Assembly (NCBI GenBank): GCA_012842725.1
Contig: DUSG01000096.1
Location: forward strand, 1-8,472
Source of the DNA: Clostridiales bacterium
Lineage (GTDB): Bacteria > Bacillota > Clostridia > Lutisporales > Lutisporaceae
Direction of reading: 5' to 3'
DNA length: 8,472 nt
A program made the position numbers and the translations under genes. Below the pieces are notes generated by a model. It saw only the letters and a program-made list of their open reading frames with translations, had not been told where the DNA came from and ran no database searches. The first letter of the stretch is position 1; each line of letters begins with the position of its first letter. Positions 1 through 7,282 of this stretch are shown here, in pieces.

Positions 1-141
1 ATAAGAGAAATGCGCAAGCACGCAGCCTGGTATTTGAAGGGGCTTCCGGGTTCCAGCCAGGTAAGGACCAAAATATTTACAATGACAAAAAAGGAAGAAA
101 TTGAGATGTTATTGAACTCCTATTTAGATACTATAAACTAA
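1..141 (+). CDS. dusB: tRNA-dihydrouridine synthase DusB, C-terminal end (partial)
   Basis: The window opens inside a gene in frame 1. The last 46 residues, up to TAA at 139-141, include EMRKHAAWYLKGLPGSS, the conserved C-terminal helical signature of DusB-type flavin enzymes. These use FMN and NADPH to reduce specific uridines of tRNA to dihydrouridine in the cytoplasm. The FMN-binding TIM barrel lies upstream of the window and cannot be checked. The position before greA-lysS and an rRNA leader fits the Firmicute dusB-lysS-rrn neighbourhood (yacF-lysS-rrn in B. subtilis). The coding end overlaps an intrinsic terminator, so dusB is probably the last gene of its transcript. The assignment rests on this short tail plus context; another Dus paralogue is possible but less likely. 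Confidence 0.85.
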   Translation: MREMRKHAAWYLKGLPGSSQVRTKIFTMTKKEEIEMLLNSYLDTIN

Positions 142-162
142 ACAGGAGCCTTTCTTTTTTTT
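117..162 (+). terminator. Intrinsic terminator overlapping the dusB stop codon
   Basis: CTCCT (117-121) pairs with AGGAG (144-148), and TTTAG (123-127) pairs with CTAAA (138-142). One A/C mismatch separates the two blocks, and the loop is 10 nt. Two C residues and a T-run (TTTCTTTTTTTT, 151-162) follow. The descending arm contains the dusB stop codon (139-141), so a ribosome finishing dusB would cover the stem. Confidence 0.6.
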
Positions 163-169
163 GCATAGG

Positions 170-205
170 TATAAAATTGTTAAAATTTTATAACAGTATT
201 AAAAT
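170..205 (+). promoter_or_regulatory. Sigma-A-like promoter with a palindrome over the -35
   Basis: TTGTTA (177-182) and TAAAAT (200-205, 5 of 6 matches to consensus) are separated by 17 bases. The start point would be near 212, giving a leader of about 46 nt before the ATG at 258. The -35 is embedded in a perfect 9-bp inverted repeat: TATAAAATT (170-178), 5-base spacer, AATTTTATA (184-192). This may be a repressor operator, or simply A+T-rich sequence; the sequence alone does not decide. Confidence 0.45.
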
Positions 206-257
206 ATATATGTAATGTAATGATTAAGCGAAAATGAATTTTGGAGGAGTAGTATAT

Positions 258-1181
258 ATGAAACATGTTGTGAGTGTAAGTATTGGTTCCTCAAAAAGGG
301 ATCACAGGGTTGAACTGGACTTTAACGGGGAAAAGATAATTGTTGAGAGGATAGGTACGGATGGAGATATGAAAAAGGCTGTTGAGATAATAACCAATCT
401 TGACGGTAAGGTTGATGCTTTTGGTATGGGCGGCATAGATTTATATTTGAGGGCCGGTAATAAAAAGTACATAATTAAAGATGCTTTACTACTGAAAAAT
501 GCTGCCAAAATTACTCCTATAGTTGATGGCTCCGGTTTGAAATCAAGTTTGGAAAGAAATCTTCCAAGCTATATAAATAAAAATATAATGCCACTTATGG
601 GGAAAAAAGTTTTTATACTGACAGCAGTGGATAGATATGGCATGGCAGAAGGATTTGATGAAGAAGGTTGCAGTTTAATTCTAGGAGATATTATGATAGC
701 TTTAGGATTCAATATACCAATATATACCTTAAAAAGGTTGGAGAAAATTGCAAGCATAGTGGCACCTTTGGCCTGCAGATTGCCTTTTAATATGCTATAT
801 CCTACAGGTAAAGCTCAAAACAGGAATGAAAATTTCGCAGGTAAATATGATGAGTATTTCAACATGTCAGACATTATTGCCGGAGATTTTCATTATATAA
901 AGCGCTTCTTGCCAATGGATGCAGCCGGTAAAATGATAGTAACCAATACGGTTACTAAAGATGATATTCTGTGGCTTAAAGAAAGAAATGCCGGGATTTT
1001 GATAACTTCTACTCCTAATCTGTCCGGAAGATCTTTCGGCACCAATGTTATAGAAGCATTAGTTGTTGCTATACTGGGTAAGCACCCTGATGATATTAAA
1101 AATGAAGATTACATAAGAGTATTGAAAGATTTGAATTTTGAACCTCATGTTATAAACTTAAAGGATTTGAGAGCTTCATAA
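258..1181 (+). CDS. Clostridial 'quinate 5-dehydrogenase'-type conserved protein
   Basis: The protein has 307 residues. The ATG at 258 was chosen over an in-frame ATG at 234 because GGAGGAG (243-249) lies 8 bases before it and the family begins close to the MKHVVSVSIGSSKRD sequence. I recognise, from memory, the family that automated annotation of Clostridia labels quinate 5-dehydrogenase. Landmarks include GTDGDM (33-38), DAFGMGGIDLY (53-63), PIVDGSGLKSSLER (87-100), a beta-strand block VFILTAVDRYGMAEGF (118-133) and TSTPNLSGRSFGTNVIEA near residues 250-267. The VDGSGLKS stretch could be a glycine-rich nucleotide loop, but the Lys/Asp catalytic pair of AroE-type shikimate dehydrogenases cannot be identified. 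The enzyme name is therefore doubtful. No membrane segment or signal peptide is seen, so it is probably cytosolic. It has its own promoter and precedes an unknown gene by 67 bases, perhaps on the same transcript. Confidence 0.85.
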   Translation: MKHVVSVSIGSSKRDHRVELDFNGEKIIVERIGTDGDMKKAVEIITNLDGKVDAFGMGGIDLYLRAGNKKYIIKDALLLKNAAKITPIVDGSGLKSSLERNLPSYINKNIMPLMGKKVFILTAVDRYGMAEGFDEEGCSLILGDIMIALGFNIPIYTLKRLEKIASIVAPLACRLPFNMLYPTGKAQNRNENFAGKYDEYFNMSDIIAGDFHYIKRFLPMDAAGKMIVTNTVTKDDILWLKERNAGILITSTPNLSGRSFGTNVIEALVVAILGKHPDDIKNEDYIRVLKDLNFEPHVINLKDLRAS

Positions 1182-1248
1182 ATAATAAGCATATAATTTA
1201 CACTAGCATAATATTAATTATTCAAACAGAATATTTGGAGATGGGAGG

Positions 1249-2091
1249 ATGAAAAGAGTAGCTTTAATATTATACGGTGATCAATATAATAAGATAGTGT
1301 TCAGGGTTCTGGGAAAGCCTCATGAAATAGGTATTATACATATTAATTTGGGAGAAGAAGAATACGAAGTATTTATATTTGAAATACCATACCCGAAAGA
1401 CGAAAAGAATAAATCTAAAGCTGATAAAGTTGTTAATAAGTTTCTAAGAACTAATAATATTGAACGTGCATTATATATAAATAAAGAAGACGAAGAGCTA
1501 AACAACATGTGGCACACCGTAAAGGTTTTAAGTATTATTAAAGAGGCAAGCAGAAATTCGGGAATAAATCTATTCAGGGAGAGTTTCGGAATAATAAGCG
1601 ATTGTACAGAACATAGGCTCATAGAAGCATTATCAAAGGATGCTGCCAGTATAATGATATTAAAATCAAAAGAGAATGAAAGAAACATAAATGAATTATA
1701 TCATAAAATAATAAATGAAACGGGTCTGTCTCTGGTCTTTGTAGAAGAAATGGAATATCTGATAGAGCAATCAAAAGTCATTATATGTGAAGATTCATCA
1801 ATAATGGAAAAGTATAAGAGTTTATTTCCATATCCAGTTGTTGATTTCAATAGAGTTCTGGTATCACCAAAAGAAATCATGGATTGGGATAAGTATGGAA
1901 TAGAATTGAAATACAATGAAGAAATAGGAAAATTTATAATCATGCTTCTATCAAATAAAAACATATGGGATATAGTTTCTTTTTTTCCATATTTATACGT
2001 TTCAAATGAGAATGAAGAATCAATCGGAAGCTTAACTGAAGAATACTTTTTTACTGAAGATAAGAAGAACTTGACAATACAAAAGTGCTAA
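1249..2091 (+). CDS. Hypothetical protein, 280 residues
   Basis: I do not recognise this protein. The ATG at 1249 is preceded by TTGGAG (1235-1240) at 8 bases. A second purine run, GGGAGG, directly abuts the ATG and is too close to act as the ribosome site. The sequence is lysine/glutamate-rich and soluble in character, with no signal peptide or clear membrane span. It reads as alternating beta strands and helices: a strand start MKRVALILYG (1-10), a charged middle with many Glu/Lys/Asn residues (about 50-85), FGIISDCTEHRLIEALSKDAASIMIL (about 123-148), then VEEMEYLIEQSKVIICEDSS (165-184). The segments DAASIMIL and SKVIICEDSS look like core strands of a Rossmann-like or response-regulator-like fold, but no catalytic motif is visible. 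It may be co-transcribed with the upstream quinate-dehydrogenase-like gene, since no terminator is seen in the 67-base gap, and it ends before a hairpin at 2117-2155. A shared pathway is only a guess. Confidence 0.8.
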   Translation: MKRVALILYGDQYNKIVFRVLGKPHEIGIIHINLGEEEYEVFIFEIPYPKDEKNKSKADKVVNKFLRTNNIERALYINKEDEELNNMWHTVKVLSIIKEASRNSGINLFRESFGIISDCTEHRLIEALSKDAASIMILKSKENERNINELYHKIINETGLSLVFVEEMEYLIEQSKVIICEDSSIMEKYKSLFPYPVVDFNRVLVSPKEIMDWDKYGIELKYNEEIGKFIIMLLSNKNIWDIVSFFPYLYVSNENEESIGSLTEEYFFTEDKKNLTIQKC

Positions 2092-2116
2092 TTTATAATT
2101 AACAAATAGCATCATA

Positions 2117-2160
2117 AGCAAGCACTGGAAGGATATACCTTATGCAGTGCTTGTTATATT
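2117..2160 (+). terminator. Hairpin terminator after the 280-residue gene
   Basis: CAAGCACTG (2119-2127) pairs perfectly with CAGTGCTTG (2145-2153), extended outward by a G-U and an A-U pair. A second short stem, AAGG (2129-2132) with CCTT (2138-2141), sits inside. The tail TTGTTATATT is T-rich but interrupted, so termination may be partial and some read-through into greA is possible. Confidence 0.55.
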
Positions 2161-2201
2161 AATTAATTACAGTAAAGAAAATCAATACCAGGATAAAAAT
2201 T

Positions 2202-2231
2202 TTTATCGGACATATATTATTCACATATAAA
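2202..2231 (+). promoter_or_regulatory. Weak candidate promoter for greA-lysS
   Basis: TATAAA (2226-2231, 5 of 6 to the -10 consensus) has a poor -35, TTTATC (2202-2207), 18 bases upstream. The whole 2157-2250 stretch is very A+T-rich, so other placements are possible. No T-box or other conserved riboswitch element was recognised between 2092 and 2271. Confidence 0.3.
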
Positions 2232-2271
2232 TATTTACAATTTATTTATTTTTTAAAGGGGAGACGTATAA

Positions 2272-2751
2272 ATGTCAAACAATAAAGAAAACTTATTAAC
2301 AGTATCAGGCTTGGCAAAATTAGAGGAGGAATTAGAGTATTTAAGGGCAACAAAAAGGGCTGAAGTTGCTCAAAGGATTAAGCAAGCCCTTGCCTTTGGG
2401 GATATATCCGAGAACTCTGAATATGATGAGGCAAAAAATGAGCAAGCCTTTGTGGAAGGGAGAATTGCTCAGATTGAGAATATATTGAAAACCGCAAAGG
2501 TAATAGATGACGAAGATATCAACACTGATATTGTAAGTGTTGGCGCGAAGGTATTGGTAAAAGACGAGGAATTGGGCGACGAGATGGAGTATACAATTGT
2601 AGGTTCCGCAGAAGCTGATCCACTGAATATGAAGATATCCAATGAATCTCCTGTAGGAAAAGCACTGTTAGGGAAAAAAGTGGGTGATGTTGTAGAAATA
2701 GTTGTACCTGATGGTATACTAAAGTATAAGATTTTGCACATAAAGAAATAG
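2272..2751 (+). CDS. greA: Transcript cleavage factor GreA
   Basis: GreA enters the secondary channel of backtracked RNA polymerase and stimulates cleavage of the extruded RNA 3' end, letting elongation resume. The 159 residues match the usual length of about 158. The N-terminal coiled coil (about 10-80) carries the tip motif GDISENSEYDEAK, with the two acidic residues that assist Mg2+ at the polymerase active site at D44 and E47 (E. coli D41/E44). A flexible linker and the C-terminal FKBP-like polymerase-binding domain (about 85-159, with SPVGKALLGKKVGDVVEI) follow. AAAGGGGAG (2255-2263) is 8 bases before the ATG. The stop codon is 11 bases from lysS, so the two genes are surely co-transcribed. 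GreA proteins with this intact acidic tip are functional, and nothing is missing here. Confidence 0.98.
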   Translation: MSNNKENLLTVSGLAKLEEELEYLRATKRAEVAQRIKQALAFGDISENSEYDEAKNEQAFVEGRIAQIENILKTAKVIDDEDINTDIVSVGAKVLVKDEELGDEMEYTIVGSAEADPLNMKISNESPVGKALLGKKVGDVVEIVVPDGILKYKILHIKK

Positions 2752-2762
2752 GGGGAATAGAG

Positions 2763-4256
2763 ATGACAAATGAAGAATTGAATCTAAATGAGATACTGAG
2801 AGTGAGAAGAGAAAAACTTAAAGCCCTGAAGGAAGCAGGTAAGAATCCTTTTGATATAGTGAAGTATGATGTAACTCATCACACTGACGAAATAAAGAAT
2901 AATTTTGAGGAAATGGAAGGCCAGTTTGTATCTGTTGTTGGGAGAATAATGTCCAGAAGGGATATGGGAAAAGCTTCCTTTATTGATATTCAGGATAGAA
3001 ACGGAAGAATTCAGATCTATATCAGGACAAATGATGTAGGTGAAGAAAGCTACAAAGAGTTTAAGACATATTATGATATAGGAGATATTATAGGTGTCAA
3101 GGGAACTGTTTTCAAGACGAAAATGGGAGAAATTTCAATTCACGCAAATGAGATTGTCCTACTGACAAAATCACTTCAGCCATTACCTGAAAAATGGCAT
3201 GGACTGAAAGATACGGATTTAAGATATAGGAAAAGATATGTAGATTTGATAGTAAACCCGGAAGTAAGAGATACGTTCATAAAGAGGACAAAAATAATTC
3301 AATGTGTTAGAAAATTCTTTGATGATAGAGGCTTCCTGGAAGTAGACACACCGGTACTTGCGACTATCGCCAGCGGAGCTGCTGCGAGACCCTTTATTAC
3401 TCACAGTAATGCTTTAGGTATAGATCTTTATTTAAGAATTGCTACTGAATTGTACTTAAAGAGACTTATAGTCGGCGGTTTCGAAAAGGTTTATGAAATG
3501 GGAAAAGATTTCAGAAATGAAGGTATCAGTGTTAGACATAATCCGGAATTTACTATGATAGAACTTTATGAAGCTTATGCTGACTATAATGATATGATGG
3601 AATACTGCGAACAATGTGTAGCATATTGTGCTCAGGAAGTATTAGGAACTACCAAGATAACATATCAGGGAACGGAAATAGATTTGACTCCCCCTTGGGA
3701 AAGAATAACCATGATAGATGCAGTGAAAAAGTATTCCGGTGTTGATTTCAGGGAAGTTAAGACAGATGAAGCTGCAAGGGAGATAGCTAAGAAGCTTAAT
3801 GTAGTGGATGAATTGAAAAAGGATTTGAAATACTGTACTTGGGGCGATATATTGAATGCCGTATTTGAAGTTTATGTGCAAGAGCATTTGATACAACCTA
3901 CTTTCGTTATTGATTATCCTGTAGAAATATCACCGCTTACTAAGGCAAAGAAAGATGATCCATCAATAACTGAAAGATTTGAAGCCTTCATATATGGAAG
4001 AGAAATTGCAAATGCATATTCTGAACTTAATGATCCTATAGTACAGAGAGAACGATTTTTGCAGCAGCTGAGAGATAGAGAATATGGCGATGATGAAGCT
4101 TATGCCATGGATGAAGATTTTATTCATGCATTGGAAGTAGGAATGCCGCCTACAGGAGGCATGGGAATAGGAATAGACAGATTGATTATGTTTTTAACTG
4201 ATTCCTATTCTATCAGAGATGTAATTTTATTCCCCACAATGAAACCGTTGGATTAG
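2763..4256 (+). CDS. lysS: Lysyl-tRNA synthetase, class II
   Basis: LysRS activates lysine with ATP and attaches it to tRNA-Lys in the cytoplasm; class II enzymes work as homodimers. The 497 residues are the normal length. After an N-terminal helix, the anticodon-binding OB fold runs about 56-150 (FVSVVGRIMSRRDMGKASF and onward). The catalytic domain follows, with a motif 1 region (dimer interface, RTKIIQCVRKFFDDRGFLEVDTP), motif 2 starting FRNEGISVRHNPEFTMIELYEAY (F250, R251, E253) and motif 3 GMGIGIDR (466-473, ATP-binding R473). The HYSFLIM... pattern of class I LysRS is absent. The ribosome site AGGGGGAA (2750-2757) overlaps the last two bases of the greA stop codon and is 5 bases from the ATG, suggesting coupled translation. 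Transcription ends at the terminator at 4292-4331. Confidence 0.98.
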   Translation: MTNEELNLNEILRVRREKLKALKEAGKNPFDIVKYDVTHHTDEIKNNFEEMEGQFVSVVGRIMSRRDMGKASFIDIQDRNGRIQIYIRTNDVGEESYKEFKTYYDIGDIIGVKGTVFKTKMGEISIHANEIVLLTKSLQPLPEKWHGLKDTDLRYRKRYVDLIVNPEVRDTFIKRTKIIQCVRKFFDDRGFLEVDTPVLATIASGAAARPFITHSNALGIDLYLRIATELYLKRLIVGGFEKVYEMGKDFRNEGISVRHNPEFTMIELYEAYADYNDMMEYCEQCVAYCAQEVLGTTKITYQGTEIDLTPPWERITMIDAVKKYSGVDFREVKTDEAAREIAKKLNVVDELKKDLKYCTWGDILNAVFEVYVQEHLIQPTFVIDYPVEISPLTKAKKDDPSITERFEAFIYGREIANAYSELNDPIVQRERFLQQLRDREYGDDEAYAMDEDFIHALEVGMPPTGGMGIGIDRLIMFLTDSYSIRDVILFPTMKPLD

Positions 4257-4291
4257 TAATCTTAAACTTTCAATTAGTCTTCAGGCTAAAT

Positions 4292-4331
4292 AAAAGCGTG
4301 GTTTCCTTATTTATGGAAGCTACGCTTTTTT
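4292..4331 (+). terminator. Strong intrinsic terminator of greA-lysS
   Basis: A 15-bp stem (4292-4306 with 4315-4329) contains two G-U pairs, AAAAGCGTGGTTTCC against GGAAGCTACGCTTTT. The 8-nt loop is TTATTTAT, and the T-run continues through 4331. The core GCG(T/U)-ACGC is G+C-rich, as expected for efficient Rho-independent termination. Confidence 0.9.
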
Positions 4332-4456
4332 ATGACCATGTTTTTCGGATGCAAGGATAATAAAAGTTGTTGTACTATAAAGAGTTATTATTATGTGATA
4401 TTATATATATTGTTGGCTATTATTATTTACTAGAAAAGTGCATTTGGAGGAAGAAC

Positions 4457-6190
4457 ATGAAGAAGTTGAAACGTTTTATCAGCTATTACAAACCATATAA
4501 AAAGCTTTTTTTCCTGGATATGTTCTGTGCTTTCACAGCTGCCGGTGTAGATCTTGTGTTTCCCATTATAGTTTCATATTTGCTGGATGAAGCTATTGTT
4601 GGAGGAAAAGCTTCAGTAAACCTCATTATAAAAATTGGTATAGGGTTGCTTCTTCTTTATTTCTTACAGTATGTATGCAATTATTTTGTTACAGCCTGGG
4701 GGCATATTATGGGAGCCAGAATGGAATATGACATGAGGAATGACATATTCAACCATCTCCAAAAGCTGTCATTTTCCTTTTATGATAACAACAAGACAGG
4801 ACAACTTATGTCAAGAATAGTAAATGATCTGTTTGATATAGCAGAGCTTGCCCATCATGGACCTGAAGAATTATTTATATCATTTATAAAGATATTCGGT
4901 TCTTTTATCATATTGCTGAATGTTGACTGGAAGCTGACCCTGATTGTATTTGCTTTTATACCCCCTATGGCTTTATTTGCTTATACATATAATAAAAAAA
5001 TGAGAGCTGTTTTTATGAAAAACAGACAGAAAATTGCAGACGTGAACGCTCAGATAGAAGACAGCATTGCCGGTGTAAGAGTGGTCAAGTCTTTTTCTAA
5101 TGAAAGCATAGAGATAAAAAAATTCAAAGAAGGCAATGAGCAATTTCTCCATACTAAAGAAGAAAGCTACGGATATATGGGTAAATTCTTCAGCGGAGTT
5201 ACATTGTTTCAAGGTATAATATATGTTATTACTGTCATTTCAGGAGCTTTGCTGATGAAAATGGATACCGTCAGGCCGACTGACTTGGTAACTTTCCTGT
5301 TATATATAAACACTTTGTTAAATCCTATAAGAACATTGATAAACTTTACGGAACAGTTCCAGAAAGGCATGACCGGTTTTGAAAGATTCCTTGACATATT
5401 GGATACAGAACCGGATATAGTAGATAGAAAAGACAGCGTTGAACTGAAAGAAGTAAAGGGGAAGATTACATTTAAAAATGTATCCTTTAAATACAATGAC
5501 AGCCGTTATGTTCTGGAAAACATTAACCTTAATGTAAACCCCGGAGAAACAATAGCATTAGTGGGACCTTCCGGAGGAGGCAAGTCAACCTTATGCAGCC
5601 TTATACCCAGATTTTATGAAGTGACAGAAGGCCAGATTTTGCTGGATGATATAGATATCAGGAATATAAAGCTGCGGTCCCTCAGAAAACATATAGGAAT
5701 TGTGCAGCAGGATGTATATCTCTTTGCCGGTACTGTAATGGAAAACATTAGATATGGTAAGCCGGATGCAACGGAGGAAGAGATAATAGAAGCCGCCAAA
5801 AAAGCCAATGCTCATGATTTTATAATGGAATTGGAAGACGGTTATAATACCTATGTAGGAGAAAGAGGTGTCAAGCTTTCCGGTGGGCAAAAGCAGAGGA
5901 TAAGTATTGCAAGAGTGTTTTTGAAGAATCCTCCTGTGTTAATCCTGGATGAAGCTACATCTGCATTGGATAATGAGAGCGAAAAGATAGTGCAAGAGTC
6001 CCTGGAGAAACTTTCGCAGAATAGAACCACATTTGTTATTGCCCATAGGCTTTCAACGATAAAAAATGCAAAGACTATCCTTGTTTTGACCGATGAAGGA
6101 ATTGTGGAAAAAGGCAGTCATCAGGAATTATTGGATAAAAATGGTGTATATGCAAGACTATATTATGCACAGTTTTCAGATGTGAAATAG
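4457..6190 (+). CDS. ABC exporter half-transporter (fused membrane and ATPase domains)
   Basis: This is a 577-residue, single-chain membrane-plus-ATPase subunit of the MsbA/BmrA/LmrA type that should dimerise in the cytoplasmic membrane and export a hydrophobic compound, peptide or lipid. ATG 4457 was chosen because GGAGG (4446-4450) precedes it and MKKLKRFISYYKPYKK is a typical exporter start; the frame stays open back to 4367 without a better site. Six membrane spans are visible at about 17-43, 56-80, 140-156, 158-178, 246-268 and 276-297. The coupling segment FYDNNKTGQLMSRIVND is at 109-125. The ATPase domain has A-loop Y346, Walker A GPSGGGKST (370-378), Q-loop Q418, signature LSGGQKQR (474-481), Walker B VLILDEATSALD (494-505) and H-loop H530, so it is complete and should be active. 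It stands alone, with no partner subunit, regulator or biosynthetic gene nearby. The substrate cannot be inferred. A possible weak promoter is TTGTTG (4367) with TATTAT (4389), spacer 16. Confidence 0.95.
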   Translation: MKKLKRFISYYKPYKKLFFLDMFCAFTAAGVDLVFPIIVSYLLDEAIVGGKASVNLIIKIGIGLLLLYFLQYVCNYFVTAWGHIMGARMEYDMRNDIFNHLQKLSFSFYDNNKTGQLMSRIVNDLFDIAELAHHGPEELFISFIKIFGSFIILLNVDWKLTLIVFAFIPPMALFAYTYNKKMRAVFMKNRQKIADVNAQIEDSIAGVRVVKSFSNESIEIKKFKEGNEQFLHTKEESYGYMGKFFSGVTLFQGIIYVITVISGALLMKMDTVRPTDLVTFLLYINTLLNPIRTLINFTEQFQKGMTGFERFLDILDTEPDIVDRKDSVELKEVKGKITFKNVSFKYNDSRYVLENINLNVNPGETIALVGPSGGGKSTLCSLIPRFYEVTEGQILLDDIDIRNIKLRSLRKHIGIVQQDVYLFAGTVMENIRYGKPDATEEEIIEAAKKANAHDFIMELEDGYNTYVGERGVKLSGGQKQRISIARVFLKNPPVLILDEATSALDNESEKIVQESLEKLSQNRTTFVIAHRLSTIKNAKTILVLTDEGIVEKGSHQELLDKNGVYARLYYAQFSDVK

Positions 6191-6200
6191 GAGAAAAACG

Positions 6201-6245
6201 TAATAAATCAGCCTTGAATTCTCATTTTCAAGGCTGATTTATTAT
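6201..6245. terminator. Bidirectional terminator between convergent genes
   Basis: A perfect 18-bp inverted repeat (6201-6218 with 6227-6244) surrounds the 8-nt loop TTCTCATT, with AATCAGCCTTGAA as the core of the left arm. The plus strand continues with a T-rich tail built into the stem (TTTATTATA). On the minus strand the stem is followed by CGTTTTTCTC. It lies 10 bases past the ABC exporter stop and 9 bases past the stop of the leftward 336-residue gene, so it serves both. Confidence 0.9.
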
Positions 6246-6253
6246 AGGCTATT

Positions 6254-7264
6254 TTATTTCTCTTTTATATTCCTTGATACTTCCATTTCCATGTCGTTTA
6301 AATATTTGATAGAAGAAGAGGGTAGCATGTTCATTAATTCTTCTCTGCATCTTTTCGCAACGTCGATTCTGGATTCTTTCCTGTTTTGAGCAAACTCAAT
6401 CCAGCTTATTTTTTTCTTGTTGTAGTAAAGATCATAATCACATATTCTTTCATTATCAGATGATATTTCAAGACCCAGCAGGATCTTTTTTATATATTTA
6501 GGGTCATGCAATGTGAAAAACTTAATGCTATAAGTTCCTACCGTCATCAATAGCGCACCGCGGTCTCTGGACCAGTTTTCACCTAGCACCAGACCAAGCT
6601 CCAGATGGTCGAGAACATGTATCAATCTTCTGTAATGCAGATGATAAGCATTATATATATCATATATTTTTATGTCCAGCTCATTCCAATTTTTGTTTTC
6701 AAGGCCTTCATTCAAATATCTGAGGAGGTTCAGCTTGATATTCCTATATAATTCTTTCATAGGCATATCTATAACAATGGCCTTTTCATTCATATCTGAA
6801 ATAGATATGTTTCTGCTCAAGGGTTTTTCGGTAAAAGCCACAACACTTCCTTTTAAATCCAAATTAAACATGGCATCTTCTATGTTTATTATCCTTCCTT
6901 CATAATCTTTTAATAATGAAAAGATTATTTTATCAAGGTTTCCAAAATATCTAAAAAGTATCTGCCTGGGAGCAACTTTAAGGTTTTTGATTAAATTTAT
7001 TTTTCCGTCGTTGATTATGTTACATAAAATTTGATCGGAGTCTTCCGGCAGCAAATAAACAGGGTTGTTTTCTTCAATAAGGAATGGCTTTCTGATGTTT
7101 TCCGTAACATATATTAAGGTGCAATCTTCATTTGATCTGGATACAACGGTGCATAAATTGGATTTATAAGCTTTGAGATGGTTAATCAAATAATCCTCAA
7201 TGGAAGCCAAGTCATTGGTTTCGATTACTAATTGCTTACTGGATTTACGCACGAGAGAAATCAA
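6254..7264 (-). CDS. Hypothetical protein, 336 residues, TTG start
   Basis: I do not recognise this protein. Translation most likely starts at TTG (7264-7262): AAGGTGAT lies a few bases upstream on the minus strand (about 7277-7270) and no in-frame ATG with a ribosome site is closer. The protein has no signal peptide or membrane span. The first half is beta-rich with repeated short hydrophobic strands (LCTVVSRSNEDCTLIYVTE, about 37-55; GSVVAFTEKPLS, about 139-150). The second half is helical and contains IYDIYNAYHLHYRRLIHVLDHLELGLVLGENWSRDRG, rich in His, Arg and Tyr, and it ends in a charged helical tail. No nuclease, kinase or DNA-binding motif can be named. It is 18 bases downstream of the metallophosphoesterase gene, with no terminator or promoter between, so the two are one operon and may act together. 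Transcription ends at the hairpin at 6201-6245. Codon use resembles its neighbours, with no obvious sign of recent transfer. Confidence 0.8.
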   Translation of the reverse strand: MISLVRKSSKQLVIETNDLASIEDYLINHLKAYKSNLCTVVSRSNEDCTLIYVTENIRKPFLIEENNPVYLLPEDSDQILCNIINDGKINLIKNLKVAPRQILFRYFGNLDKIIFSLLKDYEGRIINIEDAMFNLDLKGSVVAFTEKPLSRNISISDMNEKAIVIDMPMKELYRNIKLNLLRYLNEGLENKNWNELDIKIYDIYNAYHLHYRRLIHVLDHLELGLVLGENWSRDRGALLMTVGTYSIKFFTLHDPKYIKKILLGLEISSDNERICDYDLYYNKKKISWIEFAQNRKESRIDVAKRCREELMNMLPSSSIKYLNDMEMEVSRNIKEK

Positions 7265-7282
7265 AATATCACCTTCTTTAAA

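Noticed and set aside
234..257. Upstream ATG at 234 as start of the quinate-dehydrogenase-like gene
   Set aside because: It has no ribosome site, and its first codons contain the GGAGGAG that serves the ATG at 258.
1320..1688. 122-residue open frame on the minus strand
   Set aside because: It lies wholly inside the 280-residue gene on the opposite strand, has low-complexity Ser/Leu/Ile composition and no ribosome site of note: a shadow frame.
2092..2271. Possible T-box or riboswitch before greA-lysS
   Set aside because: No T-box sequence (UGGN-like bulge context), specifier loop or known aptamer pattern was recognised; the one hairpin (2117-2155) fits a terminator of the preceding gene.
4367..4456. 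N-terminal extension of the ABC exporter from 4367
   Set aside because: It has no ribosome site and contains A+T-rich promoter-like DNA; GGAGG at 4446-4450 points to ATG 4457, a normal exporter N-terminus.
5591..5890. 99-residue open frame on the minus strand within the ATPase domain
   Set aside because: It is antisense to the Walker A-signature region, whose plus-strand motifs are perfect; it is a shadow frame.
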